From positions 2,108,001 to 2,172,000 of the forward strand of contig NC_017455.1 of assembly GCF_000165465.1 (NCBI RefSeq): a stretch of 64,000 bases of DNA, given 5' to 3'. The position numbers and the translations under genes are program-made. The notes under the pieces were generated by a model. That model had not been told where the DNA came from and ran no database searches. It saw nothing but the letters and a program-made list of their open reading frames with translations. Position 1 is the stretch's first letter. Each line of letters starts with the position of its first letter. This document shows, one piece after another, positions 8,283 through 17,276 of the stretch. Origin of the DNA: Halanaerobium praevalens DSM 2228 (GTDB taxonomy: Bacteria > Bacillota > Halanaerobiia > Halanaerobiales > Halanaerobiaceae).

Positions 8283-9977
8283 TTAGATTTCAATCCCAAA
8301 ACTAATACTCTCATCTTTAAATTCATAATTAAGAAAAAGACTATAACAATCTTCTTGTTGAGTAAAACGCAGATTTATTTCATCCCAATCTTCTAAATCA
8401 AGATCATAAATTGCACTTGTTTTAATTCTCAAAGAAGAATCTTTAAATTTTCGGTTAACATTTAAAGTCAGAGCTGGTTTAATTAAGCGATCTTGATCTT
8501 CACGATCATCAACTAAAGGACTCTGACCCCAAGGATAATTTTTTTGAAAAAACAAAGAAGAATTAAGTCTATACTTTTTATTAAATCGCAGTTGATGTTT
8601 AAAGCCTGTATTTAAAGTTGTATAATGATAATTATAATCATAACCACTCCGGTAGTGATCTAAACGATAATTATAAGCTAGATGATAAGAAAATCCAGCT
8701 GGAAGCGGTTGTCTAAAGTTATAGCGAAAATTAATTCTTTCTTTATTTAGTTCTGTCCCCTTATTTTCAACTCGCCCACTACCAATTGTTGTTCTAACTC
8801 CTAAAACAGAAGGAAAAGCTAAAGTTAAATAAGGATAATAATTATAACTTTCTCCATCAACATATTTTAAATTCCAGTTAATTGAATGTTTACTATAACT
8901 CATAGTATATTTTTCTTTAACCTGTTCCCAGTCAAAATTATATTCATGTTTAAAATTAGTTCTCAATCCATTATCAAAGCGATAACGGCCGCTCAGCAAA
9001 TAACGGTCCTGATCATCATCTTCTGCCTGCAAATCTTTACCAATTCCTGCTTCTAAAGCATATTTGCCGCGATTAAAAACTAAAGAACTAAAAAATTCCT
9101 CATCAAAATCATCTAATTCTTCATCATCTAAATCATAGTTATAAAGATATTGATAGCGATTTTTAAAAAGCCAAGACTTAGATAATTGATGATAATTAGT
9201 AAAGCGTCTAGTTTCATAACGATCATCTTCTCGTCCTTCAGTTAAATAATTAATTTCTCCCCAATTGCGCTCACTTATCTGATAAGGATAATTAAATTCG
9301 ACTGTAACTCCCCGATCATTATCATAACCAACTCTTGGCATAGGATAAGTACTTTTAAGTGAATCTTCATCATTTGGATCATAAGTAACAGAATAATAAG
9401 GAAGATAAAAAACAGGTATTTTACCAACAAAAGGTACAAGATGGTAAATATCCATAGTATTATCATCATTAATCTCTACTTCCTTAGCCCAATAATGATA
9501 ATGTGGATCTTTGCGACTACAAGGAGTAAATCTAGCAGAATCCATTTCGGCTTTTAGAGGATTAACCGAAATTATTTTTAATATTTCACCAGAAAAATTA
9601 AGTTTACCTAAACTACCATCTGCCTCATAAATTTTTCCTTTTTCAGTTTCATAATTATAAAAAAGTCCTGAACCCTGCACATTATCTTTATCAGAATAAA
9701 TTACTACTTGAGCTTCTGTTTCTACTGTTTTAGCTGCTGTATCAACTTTAAAACGCTCAGCTTTAATTTCGAAATCTACTGATTTAAAGGAAGCATTACC
9801 AGTAAACAAAAGCAAGTTTTTTTGCTTTAAAAAAGTAATATTATCTGCTTCTAAAAGATAATTATCAGTCAAATTTTCTACTGCTGCCAAAACTGGCAGA
9901 GAACTAAAGAGTAAAATACTAATAGCAAAAATTATTATTAACTTTTCATTTATTTTTCTTTCTCTTTTATTCAGCAC
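8283..9977 (-). CDS. lptD: LPS-assembly protein LptD
   Basis: LptD is the outer-membrane barrel that inserts LPS into the outer leaflet. The product has 564 residues, shorter than the roughly 780 of E. coli. After a signal sequence, residues about 35-125 form an OstA/LptA-like beta-jellyroll (EADNITFLKQKNLLLFTGNA). The transition region with the family-typical HYHYWAKEVEI and LPVFYLPYYSVTYDP-like text follows. The rest is Tyr/Asp/Arg-rich barrel strands. Only a few Cys are present, so the disulfide pattern of proteobacterial LptD is not preserved. The start is GTG at 9977, 8 bases after AGGAG. It lies 15 kb away from the lptA/B/C and lptF/G-like genes, with no lptE nearby. Confidence 0.9.
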   Translation of the reverse strand: MLNKRERKINEKLIIIFAISILLFSSLPVLAAVENLTDNYLLEADNITFLKQKNLLLFTGNASFKSVDFEIKAERFKVDTAAKTVETEAQVVIYSDKDNVQGSGLFYNYETEKGKIYEADGSLGKLNFSGEILKIISVNPLKAEMDSARFTPCSRKDPHYHYWAKEVEINDDNTMDIYHLVPFVGKIPVFYLPYYSVTYDPNDEDSLKSTYPMPRVGYDNDRGVTVEFNYPYQISERNWGEINYLTEGREDDRYETRRFTNYHQLSKSWLFKNRYQYLYNYDLDDEELDDFDEEFFSSLVFNRGKYALEAGIGKDLQAEDDDQDRYLLSGRYRFDNGLRTNFKHEYNFDWEQVKEKYTMSYSKHSINWNLKYVDGESYNYYPYLTLAFPSVLGVRTTIGSGRVENKGTELNKERINFRYNFRQPLPAGFSYHLAYNYRLDHYRSGYDYNYHYTTLNTGFKHQLRFNKKYRLNSSLFFQKNYPWGQSPLVDDREDQDRLIKPALTLNVNRKFKDSSLRIKTSAIYDLDLEDWDEINLRFTQQEDCYSLFLNYEFKDESISFGIEI

Positions 9978-10002
9978 AATAACTGCTCCTAATTAATTTT
10001 TA

Positions 10003-10031
10003 AAACCTGCCTCGAAAATGAAGGCAGGTTT
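10003..10031 (-). terminator. Rho-independent terminator
   Basis: A perfect 10-bp stem (10022-10031 with 10003-10012) and a 9-base loop are followed by a short T-rich tail on the minus strand. It lies 14 bases past the stop of the 310-residue protein gene and separates it from lptD. Confidence 0.8.
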
Positions 10032-10044
10032 AGATTTAAATGAC

Positions 10045-10977
10045 TTATTTAACAATTACTCCATATAATTCTTTGCTTTCAGTTACCTGAATATACATTT
10101 CAGAACCAGCAGGGATTTCTTCGTCTTTACCTTCTACAAAATAACCTGCTACAACTCCTGGTAAACCCAAAAGAGCTGTTCCTAAAACACTAGCACCAAT
10201 GGCCAGTTTTTGCGATTTGTTTTCTGCTTGGGCTTCTTCTTGGATAGCAACTGCCAAATCACTGCCATCAATTGTTTCTAAACTAGGAAAACCAATTTTA
10301 ATATCTCCATCTTTACCCATTTTACCAGCTTCTTCAATTTTAGTAACTTCTAATTGACCGCGAGTACCCTTAGGAATAATTAAAGTCTTATTAACTTTAA
10401 TATCTTCTATAACTTGATAAGCGACTTTTTCTCCTCTACGAGCTGTATTCGAATTAATTTTCTCTAATAATTCGATTCTAATTAGCTGGTTAGTCCTACT
10501 TTCTACTTTTTCAACTGGCATTTCTTGGCCTTTAATAGTTAAATTATATAATTTTTCAATTCTAGCTTTAAGTGGACCTTCATTTTGTTCTCCACTAACC
10601 ATTTCTTCTAAGTTATCTAATCTCTCAATTAGATTACCTCCACTTAACTCTCCCATAATAGACCATTCGATAGTATTAAATAGAAATAATAAAGAAGTTG
10701 AGTCTTCAGTAGTGCTTAAAAGGTCATCAATTAATCTTTCAGATCTTTTAACTACTGAGCCAGATTGCACAGAACTATAAACTGTCTTTTCTAAGTCATC
10801 AACTCTTTCCAAAATCGGTTTTTCAGAAACTGAACCATAAAGTAATTTTTCCATTTCTGCCAAACGATTAAGCGGTATAATTCCAACTGCCTCTGCCCGA
10901 TTAAACTGTAAAAAAGGTGTAAAAACCAAAAGAGTTAAAAGCAAAATACTGATTGTTTGTTTAATTTTTAATGACAA
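10045..10977 (-). CDS. Exported repeat protein of unknown function
   Basis: This 310-residue protein has a signal peptide (about 1-30). Residues 35-165 carry four degenerate repeats of the form R-L-x-x-L-E-x-x-x-(Y/S)G-S...I-x-x-R (for example LAEMEKLLYGS, VDDLEKTVYSS, LDNLEEMVSG, IEKLYNLTIKG), with predicted helices. The C-terminal third (from about 180) looks like a beta domain (GEKVAYQVIEDIKV, LIIPKGTRGQLEVTKIEEAGK). It contains a Gly/Ala-rich hydrophobic patch (LAIGASVLGTALLGLPGVVAGYF) that may contact a membrane. From memory, similar short repeats occur in exported proteins of other diderm phyla. The start is TTG at 10977, preceded by GGTGGAG. It is co-directional with the next upstream barrel gene (30-bp gap). 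Confidence 0.7.
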   Translation of the reverse strand: MSLKIKQTISILLLTLLVFTPFLQFNRAEAVGIIPLNRLAEMEKLLYGSVSEKPILERVDDLEKTVYSSVQSGSVVKRSERLIDDLLSTTEDSTSLLFLFNTIEWSIMGELSGGNLIERLDNLEEMVSGEQNEGPLKARIEKLYNLTIKGQEMPVEKVESRTNQLIRIELLEKINSNTARRGEKVAYQVIEDIKVNKTLIIPKGTRGQLEVTKIEEAGKMGKDGDIKIGFPSLETIDGSDLAVAIQEEAQAENKSQKLAIGASVLGTALLGLPGVVAGYFVEGKDEEIPAGSEMYIQVTESKELYGVIVK

Positions 10978-11007
10978 AAGAGCTCCACCATCCTTTTTAT
11001 TTTTAAA

Positions 11008-12006
11008 CTAAAAATTTATTTCAAAAGAGGCCTTAAATTTCTTCTCAGACTCTTTTTGATCTTCTGTTTCAATGATTTCATAACCCAAAGCTACTCCATA
11101 ATCTTCGTTTAACTGAACTCCTAAACCTAAATCCCAAGCCGTTTTTTGCTGAAATAAATCATTTTCTATTTCATCAAAATCAAGCAGCTTATAAGCTGCA
11201 CTAAAAGTGGCCAAATTATTAAAAGTTAAATCAACTCCAGTAACTTGCTGAGTAGCATCTGCTCCCTGATCAACTTGATAGCGGGCACTAATTGAAGAAC
11301 CCTGGGGATAATTATATTTTAAACCAAAGACTTTGGAATTCCCAACTAAATCCCAGCTTTCATCATAATAACTGCCAAAATCATTATTTTCTATATAGTC
11401 TGCTGAAACCTCGAATCTATCACTTGGTTGATATGCTAAACCTAAACTATGACTGCTTTCAATTTCATTTTGATAAACTTTATCAAAATTACTATTTAAA
11501 TTAGTTTCTGCTCCAGTCTCAGAATCATTATCTGGCTCAGTTTCAAAATCCTCTGTCTTAGCTGCAGGTATTTGCAAATTCCACCATTCTTGGTTTGAGA
11601 CTGCATAACCAGCTCTGAGCGAAGTTCTAGGATTTAAGGCATATTCTAATTGAAAATCAGCAGCTGTTTCTATTTTTTTAGCATCTTTTTGTTGATAATT
11701 AGCATTTAATTTAAAATCCTGACTTAAATTTAATTGCTGTTTTCTCTTTAAATTAATTAGAGGCAGCTCTAAATTCTGACTTTGAAAATCAAAATTATTG
11801 ATATCTATCTCGGCAGCTGGCTTTTGATCAAACTGAGAGGCAATACCTAAGAGTTCTTTGCGCGCTGAATCAGAAAAAGTCTTATTTTGCTCTAAATCTG
11901 CTGCTAAATTATCATTTTCAACATCTAAACTAGTTGGCTGATTTGCATAAATATTAAGTGAAAATAGCATTAAAATAATAATCAGCAAAAAAAGTATTTT
12001 TTTCAT
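11008..12006 (-). CDS. Predicted outer-membrane beta-barrel protein
   Basis: The protein has 332 residues with a signal peptide (about 1-21, cleaving near IYANQ). The mature N-terminal part is acidic and Asn/Gln-rich. From about residue 95 there are many amphipathic strands in pairs (LNANYQQ, FQLEYALNPRTSLRAGYAVS, GVALGYEIIE), and the chain ends KFKASFEINF. A terminal Phe is the usual Bam recognition feature of barrel proteins. The specific function is not recognised. It has its own extended -10 promoter and probably leads a two-gene unit with the 310-residue protein. Confidence 0.75.
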   Translation of the reverse strand: MKKILFLLIIILMLFSLNIYANQPTSLDVENDNLAADLEQNKTFSDSARKELLGIASQFDQKPAAEIDINNFDFQSQNLELPLINLKRKQQLNLSQDFKLNANYQQKDAKKIETAADFQLEYALNPRTSLRAGYAVSNQEWWNLQIPAAKTEDFETEPDNDSETGAETNLNSNFDKVYQNEIESSHSLGLAYQPSDRFEVSADYIENNDFGSYYDESWDLVGNSKVFGLKYNYPQGSSISARYQVDQGADATQQVTGVDLTFNNLATFSAAYKLLDFDEIENDLFQQKTAWDLGLGVQLNEDYGVALGYEIIETEDQKESEKKFKASFEINF

Positions 12007-12044
12007 CTCAGCTGCCCCCTTTCTTAATTTAAGTAGATAGTTTA

Positions 12045-12053
12045 ATTATAACA
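12045..12053 (-). promoter_or_regulatory. Extended -10 promoter for the 11008-12006 gene
   Basis: On the minus strand TG-T-TATAAT lies at 12053-12045, 39 bases upstream of the ATG. No good -35 is visible. Confidence 0.6.
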
Positions 12054-12113
12054 GATATCTGGCTAATAATCCAGACAAACTAAGATCTAGCAGTCTTTTT
12101 TTTGACTATTTAT

Positions 12114-12150
12114 AAAAAAATAAAGCCCAAGTTTTTAAACTCAGGCTTTA
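12114..12150 (-). terminator. Rho-independent terminator after tpsA-like gene
   Basis: A stem of TAAAGCC/GGCTTTA (12144-12150 with 12121-12127) has an inner AGTTT/AAACT pairing. It is followed by a seven-T run on the minus strand (12120-12114), right after the stop of the large secreted protein. Confidence 0.8.
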
Positions 12151-12156
12151 ATGATT

Positions 12157-15100
12157 TTAATCTTCTTCTGCTAAATAAAAAACTTGTTCTACTCCTTCAG
12201 GTAAACTAATACCTCCATTAATTAATTCAATTAGAGAATCTTTATCTACTCTAACTCGAATAAGATTATTATTTGGATTAGCAGCTTCCGAATTATTTGT
12301 TGAGCCCTCATCATTTCCCCCTCGGCTCAATTCACTTAAATAAACCTGTTCTGTACCAATAGCTAAAACAGGATCTTCATTTAAATTATTAATAAAATCA
12401 TCATTAACAACTAAAACCACAGTATAAATATCTTTAATGAACTCTGAGCCATCTATTTCTCTTGCAACTTCAATTATCCATCTGGCAGAATTTTCATTGA
12501 AAATTAGTTCAGGATAATCATTTTTATTGCCAAATTTTTTCTTAATCTCCCAGCCAGCTTCTTTAAAAGTAGCAAAATCCTTAAGCTCTTTAGTTGTTTT
12601 ACCATATTCAGTTTCCCCTAAAGCATCTGGATTTAGATTTTTATCATAAAAACTGGCTACTATTTCATTTTCTGGTAACTCAGGTATGGAAAGGCGAGCT
12701 GCTAAAGTTCTATCTGGCTCAGTTAAAAATAATCCACCTATATTTTCACCTTGACTAATCATTTCAACAGCAGCATAAGAATTTAATATTTTTTCATTTC
12801 TTAAAATCCCCACTAGACCAGCTGCATAATCATCAGCAATAATTTTCGCCTGAGCATAGCTATTTTCAATAGTTCCAGGGGGTTGAAGTCTTTTCTCCAT
12901 TCTACCAGCTAAACCTCCAATAAATCTGGAGCCCCTTATTTGCCCTTTAAAATAGCTGTTTTCTATTTTACTATCAATACCATAACCAACTAAGCCACCT
13001 ATAATTTCACTATTTGGCAGCTCAAAATCACTTGCTGCATAGCTATTTTTAATAATAGAATTCATTGAACCACCAATTAAGCCACCAATTATTGTATTTT
13101 CTAGTCTAATTCTTAAATCTGTTTTAAAACTTATTATTCTCTCGGGTTCTTTAAATGACATTTTCGAATAACTATTACTAATTTCTACTCCATTAGTCTC
13201 TCCCGCCAGACCCCCAACTAAATAATTAGCTTTAATTGTTCCTTGACTCCAGCTATTGCTAATTAATGCTTTTTCAACATTTTCGGGAGCTAAGGCAGAA
13301 GCTTTAAGATTATAATTTGAGTCAAGTCCTAAATAACCAACTAAGCCACCAACTCTATGATTACCAATAACTGTCCCCTGATAATAGCTATCTTCAACTT
13401 TGCTTTCTCTTGCATAACCAACTAAGCCACCTACATTGTTTTCGAAAGCTAAATCTAAGTTAGATTTTGAATAACTATTTATAATCTGTGAATTATAACT
13501 AGATCCAGCTAAACCACCAAAGCCGGTATTATAAGTTCCTCTAACCGCAAAGTCTCGCGGAGCAATAGAATCTGAGCCAATATCTGCATCTGAATAACTA
13601 TTTTCTATTTTAGAATAGTTTAAACTACCAACAAGTCCTCCTACATTTGCATAACCATCTACACTACCACTGCTGGAACTATTTTTAATTGTCCGAAAAG
13701 CAGTCCCTAGACTTCCAACTAAACCACCAACATCACTCCACCCTTTAACAATCGAGTCAGTATGAACATTTTCAATATGAGTATTTGAAGCAGAACCTGC
13801 AAGAGTTCCAACTCGATTTTCACCAGTAATTTCGGCATTTTTAAATTTTAAATTTCGAATATCAGAATTATAGAGACTAGAAAAAAGACCAAGATCACTA
13901 TTTATAGAATCAAGCTTAAAATTATTGATACTATAATTTTTACCATCTAAATTACCTTTAAATCCCACACTATTGTTTCCAATTGGCTGCCAATCTAAAC
14001 TACCATTTGTTAAGCTAGCATCAAGATCACTACCTAGCTCATAATTTCCTACTACATATTCAGGACTTACCAATCTAGAAGTTTTAGGTGTTAAATTTTC
14101 TCTTTGGCGAGCTGTATCAATCCACTGCAGCTGCTTAATATTATTAATAATTACTTTACCAGTATCTGCAAAATAAACATCACCATTTGCTTTAAAATAA
14201 ATTCCACCATCATTATTATTTTTATTTTCAACTACAGCATTAACATTAATATCATTATCAGCTTCTAATTCTAGTTTTGTTGCTGCAGACCAGCTAAGAT
14301 CAGAATTAATATCTATATTGCCTTCATCAGCATTAGAACCTTCCGTATTAATTGTTACATTACCACTATTTAAACTTGAGTTTAAAGTATTAGCAAAATC
14401 AGCATCAATATTGATATTTGTTGGATCTATTAACCAATGTCCACTTCTAATTTCTGCATTTTCACCTAAATTAAAGACTCGGCCACTAGTTTCTACAAAA
14501 CCTTCTTTTTTTCCTGTAATTAGTTTTCCATCAATTTTAGTTTCTCCACCATGAGCAAAAATTTCAATATAACCAGTTTTAGTTTCAGCAGAATTTTCAG
14601 CTTTTAGATCTGCAATAGTTCTAGCTTCTATTATACCTTCTGTATTTACTACTCCCGCTAAAAGATCATCAACTGCATTTACTGTTAAATATACTTTTCC
14701 ACCATCTGCCTTAATCGCCCTTTTATTTTCGACCAAACTATCTAATTCTCCCTTAGTTACTCTTAGATTAACTAAGGAATTAGCATTTAAATTGAGTGAA
14801 AATTCTTGACCTCCACTTAAATGTACTTCTCCTAAATTTGCTGTAATCAAGCCTTTATTAACTACTTTTTTAGCAAGCAAGGCTGAATATCCAGCATCTG
14901 AAATATTTATTTGTCCTTTGTTAATAACTGAAGTTTGGGCATTGCCAGCAAAAGAATAATTAGCATCCCTAAAATCCTGATCACTAAGCTCTTTAGTTGT
15001 GGCTAAAAGCCCGGCTGTATTTACTCTGGCATTTGCTCCAAATAATACTCCACTACTATTTAAAATCCAAACCTGACCATTAGCATTTAAAGCCCCATCA

Positions 15101-15375
15101 ATTACACTTTTTTCATTTCCTAAAATCCTGTTTAAAGTAATTGAGTTAAGACCTGGTTGATTAAAATTTACTGTTTCTGACTGATTAAGATTAAAACTTT
15201 GCCAATTAATTGTAGCTTTTGTTGAACTCTGATTAATCTCTGTCAGCTGATCACCATAGCTTATTTCGGCCTGACCTGTAGTGACTTTAGCACCTGTGGG
15301 AGCTGCCGCAGCTGTGCTGCCAAAAACTAAAATTAATAGTAAGAGAAAGACTAATATTTTTTGATAAAATTTCAT
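12157..15375 (-). CDS. Two-partner secretion exoprotein (TpsA) with TPS domain and GLUG repeats
   Basis: This is a 1072-residue exoprotein. After a signal peptide (about 1-25) comes a filamentous-haemagglutinin-type TPS domain (about 28-260). It contains the signatures NFNQPGLNSITLNRILG and NGQVWILNSSGVLFGANARVNTAGLLATT, the part recognised by the TpsB transporter. From about 450 to 900 it has many GLUG-type beta-helix repeats (GGLVG...I.NSYS). This predicts a right-handed beta-helix stalk. The last 150 residues are not repeated. The role is likely an adhesin or surface-associated protein; no toxin domain is recognised. The partner tpsB gene lies immediately upstream (40-bp gap), and a terminator follows. 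Confidence 0.88.
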   Translation of the reverse strand: MKFYQKILVFLLLLILVFGSTAAAAPTGAKVTTGQAEISYGDQLTEINQSSTKATINWQSFNLNQSETVNFNQPGLNSITLNRILGNEKSVIDGALNANGQVWILNSSGVLFGANARVNTAGLLATTKELSDQDFRDANYSFAGNAQTSVINKGQINISDAGYSALLAKKVVNKGLITANLGEVHLSGGQEFSLNLNANSLVNLRVTKGELDSLVENKRAIKADGGKVYLTVNAVDDLLAGVVNTEGIIEARTIADLKAENSAETKTGYIEIFAHGGETKIDGKLITGKKEGFVETSGRVFNLGENAEIRSGHWLIDPTNINIDADFANTLNSSLNSGNVTINTEGSNADEGNIDINSDLSWSAATKLELEADNDINVNAVVENKNNNDGGIYFKANGDVYFADTGKVIINNIKQLQWIDTARQRENLTPKTSRLVSPEYVVGNYELGSDLDASLTNGSLDWQPIGNNSVGFKGNLDGKNYSINNFKLDSINSDLGLFSSLYNSDIRNLKFKNAEITGENRVGTLAGSASNTHIENVHTDSIVKGWSDVGGLVGSLGTAFRTIKNSSSSGSVDGYANVGGLVGSLNYSKIENSYSDADIGSDSIAPRDFAVRGTYNTGFGGLAGSSYNSQIINSYSKSNLDLAFENNVGGLVGYARESKVEDSYYQGTVIGNHRVGGLVGYLGLDSNYNLKASALAPENVEKALISNSWSQGTIKANYLVGGLAGETNGVEISNSYSKMSFKEPERIISFKTDLRIRLENTIIGGLIGGSMNSIIKNSYAASDFELPNSEIIGGLVGYGIDSKIENSYFKGQIRGSRFIGGLAGRMEKRLQPPGTIENSYAQAKIIADDYAAGLVGILRNEKILNSYAAVEMISQGENIGGLFLTEPDRTLAARLSIPELPENEIVASFYDKNLNPDALGETEYGKTTKELKDFATFKEAGWEIKKKFGNKNDYPELIFNENSARWIIEVAREIDGSEFIKDIYTVVLVVNDDFINNLNEDPVLAIGTEQVYLSELSRGGNDEGSTNNSEAANPNNNLIRVRVDKDSLIELINGGISLPEGVEQVFYLAEED

Positions 15376-15415
15376 TTCAGCCTCCTTTTTGACTTTAAAC
15401 CCATTTAACCATTAT

Positions 15416-17110
15416 TTAAAAAACAAAACCAGCTTGAATTAAAAATCTACTATCATAATCATCCTCTGCTGTTACATCCTCATTTCCAAGCTTATGCGCC
15501 CAGTTTAATTTAGCAAAAAAATCTTTATAATTAAGATAATAAGCTAAGCCTAAATCCTGCAAGGTTCTTGATTCAAAATTCGCTACTGGATCTGCCATAT
15601 CTACTGAACCAAGATCATAAAATAGACTTAAACGATGTGAGTAATTTTCTAAATCAGGTAGATTATAAAAAAGCTCTAAATTAAGTAAATAACCTTTTTC
15701 AGCACTATGCTCACTAGCTGGATATAATCTAACTCCATTTACCCCACCAACAGAAAAATCTTCACTACCATCTAAATTTTGATCAGAAAAAACATATTGT
15801 ACTTTTAAAGAATTATTAAGTGACCATTTAGAATTAAATTGTATATTTTCAGCAAAGTGCAAGTTAGTTTTAGCAAAAGCACCAGCTGTATCTTCAAAAG
15901 CAGAATTATCAGGACTTCTGTCCAAATCTCCTAAACTAAGAGAACCCTGAATAGTTCGTTTAGAGTTCCAATTTTTTAAGCGATAGTTTTTAGTATTTGT
16001 TAAGCCAAAAGTCAATTTATTTAAAGTTTTAGCTGCTGTTTTAATTCCTGCCTGTTCATCTTCTAGATCCCTGTTCATCAATTCAGCTCTCAACTTAATA
16101 TTATGCAGACGAGTTCTTTTAATTGGATAACTAAAACTTAGAGATAAATCTTTAGAAACTCCTTCTATTTCCAAAGCAGAATAAATATCACCTAACTCAT
16201 ATTCTGTTCTAGCATAGGCTAATTCAGCCTCTAAACCTCTGGCATTTAAAGGAAGAGAATAAGCAAGCCTATAATTTTCTATACCACTACCATCACTTAA
16301 CATAGTTTGAATCCCTATTTGATCTCCTAAACCAAAAGGAGAATTAATATTTAAAGCTCCAGTTAATCTGTCTTCACCTGTATATTCACTCCCATAATTA
16401 TCAGCAACTAAATAGCCAGTAAATCTGGGGGTTGAGTCAGCTTTAATTAGAAAGTCACTAGTTCCCAGTTTTGCTCCTGGCATTACATCAGACTGAATAA
16501 CAACTGCTCCTGGTGTATCATTAATAATTAGCATAGCTCTCTCAATTGTATTTACACTAATAATATTTTGAGCTTTAACGGCATCCAAAATAGCCTGCAA
16601 TTTACTAGCTTTGACTAAAGAATTATTTTCTAAAATAAACTTACCATAATGACCCTCTATAACTGCTATTTCTAAGCTGTTATTTGCTATTTTTTGTTGA
16701 GGAATATAGGCACGGGCAACAAAAAATCCCTGCTGACGATAATATTTAGTTATTTTAAGAGCTGCTCTTTGCATTTCTAAAAAAGATATTTTTTTACCTG
16801 TATAAGTCTTAGTATTCACTAAAGCTTCTAGCTCAGCTGTACTCAAAAAATTATTACCACTAATAATTATTTTTTCAATCATTATTTTTTCAGTCCCCAA
16901 ATCTGAGGCTGGTTCTTTAATTTTCTCTTGTTCTAGTTTAGGCAGAGGAGAAGATTCTGCTTCAATTTCTGGTTTGTTTTCTGTTTCTTTGAGCACATCA
17001 CCAATATCTATTTTTGTACTAACAGGTTCCTTAATATTTTGAGCTAAAACTAAAGTCGGACTAGATAAAAGAAAAACAATCAGCAAAAATATTAATTTTT
17101 TATTTAGCAT
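15416..17110 (-). CDS. Two-partner secretion transporter TpsB (ShlB/FhaC family)
   Basis: This is a 564-residue outer-membrane pore of the Omp85 superfamily that exports the TPS-domain protein encoded next. It has a signal peptide (about 1-24) and a short acidic/Pro linker. A ShlB-type POTRA follows (about 77-147, MIEKIIISGNNFLSTAELEAL and FFVARAYIPQQ), then a second POTRA (about 148-212). The 16-strand-type barrel contains the lid-loop motif region GGVNGVRLYP, corresponding to the conserved VRGY, with Leu in place of Gly. The final residue is Phe. Gene order tpsB then tpsA with 40 bp between them is the standard arrangement. Confidence 0.9.
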   Translation of the reverse strand: MLNKKLIFLLIVFLLSSPTLVLAQNIKEPVSTKIDIGDVLKETENKPEIEAESSPLPKLEQEKIKEPASDLGTEKIMIEKIIISGNNFLSTAELEALVNTKTYTGKKISFLEMQRAALKITKYYRQQGFFVARAYIPQQKIANNSLEIAVIEGHYGKFILENNSLVKASKLQAILDAVKAQNIISVNTIERAMLIINDTPGAVVIQSDVMPGAKLGTSDFLIKADSTPRFTGYLVADNYGSEYTGEDRLTGALNINSPFGLGDQIGIQTMLSDGSGIENYRLAYSLPLNARGLEAELAYARTEYELGDIYSALEIEGVSKDLSLSFSYPIKRTRLHNIKLRAELMNRDLEDEQAGIKTAAKTLNKLTFGLTNTKNYRLKNWNSKRTIQGSLSLGDLDRSPDNSAFEDTAGAFAKTNLHFAENIQFNSKWSLNNSLKVQYVFSDQNLDGSEDFSVGGVNGVRLYPASEHSAEKGYLLNLELFYNLPDLENYSHRLSLFYDLGSVDMADPVANFESRTLQDLGLAYYLNYKDFFAKLNWAHKLGNEDVTAEDDYDSRFLIQAGFVF

Positions 17111-17166
17111 TTTAACATCTCCCTTTTTAAATTGATAATCTAAGTCCCTCCTTATTATTAGATCTA

Positions 17167-17172
17167 ATTATA
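17167..17172 (-). promoter_or_regulatory. Possible promoter of the tpsB-tpsA operon
   Basis: A minus-strand TATAAT lies at 17172-17167, 57 bases upstream of the tpsB ATG. There is no TG extension and no good -35, so this is tentative. Confidence 0.4.
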
Positions 17173-17238
17173 GTCTAATTCGCGATAAAGTTGTTGATAC
17201 CTTTTTTATTCATAATATTTTGAAATATATTAATTTAA

Positions 17239-17269
17239 AAATACCGCTCCTGCTCTAGAAGCGGTATTT
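17239..17269 (-). terminator. Rho-independent terminator after first SLH-porin
   Basis: A perfect 10-bp stem (AAATACCGCT/AGCGGTATTT, 17260-17269 with 17239-17248) has an 11-base loop and a T-rich tail on the minus strand. It lies just past the stop at 17277. Confidence 0.82.
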
Positions 17270-17276
17270 AGTTTAG

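Noticed and set aside
9275-9469. 64-codon hydrophobic open frame inside lptD
   Set aside because: It is out of frame with a well-supported LptD; its Ile/Leu/Met run is only the shifted reading of barrel codons.
12157-15375. Large repeat protein considered as an autotransporter or contact-dependent toxin
   Set aside because: It has no C-terminal barrel of its own, no toxin tip or VENN-type motif and no immunity gene; an adjacent TpsB explains export.
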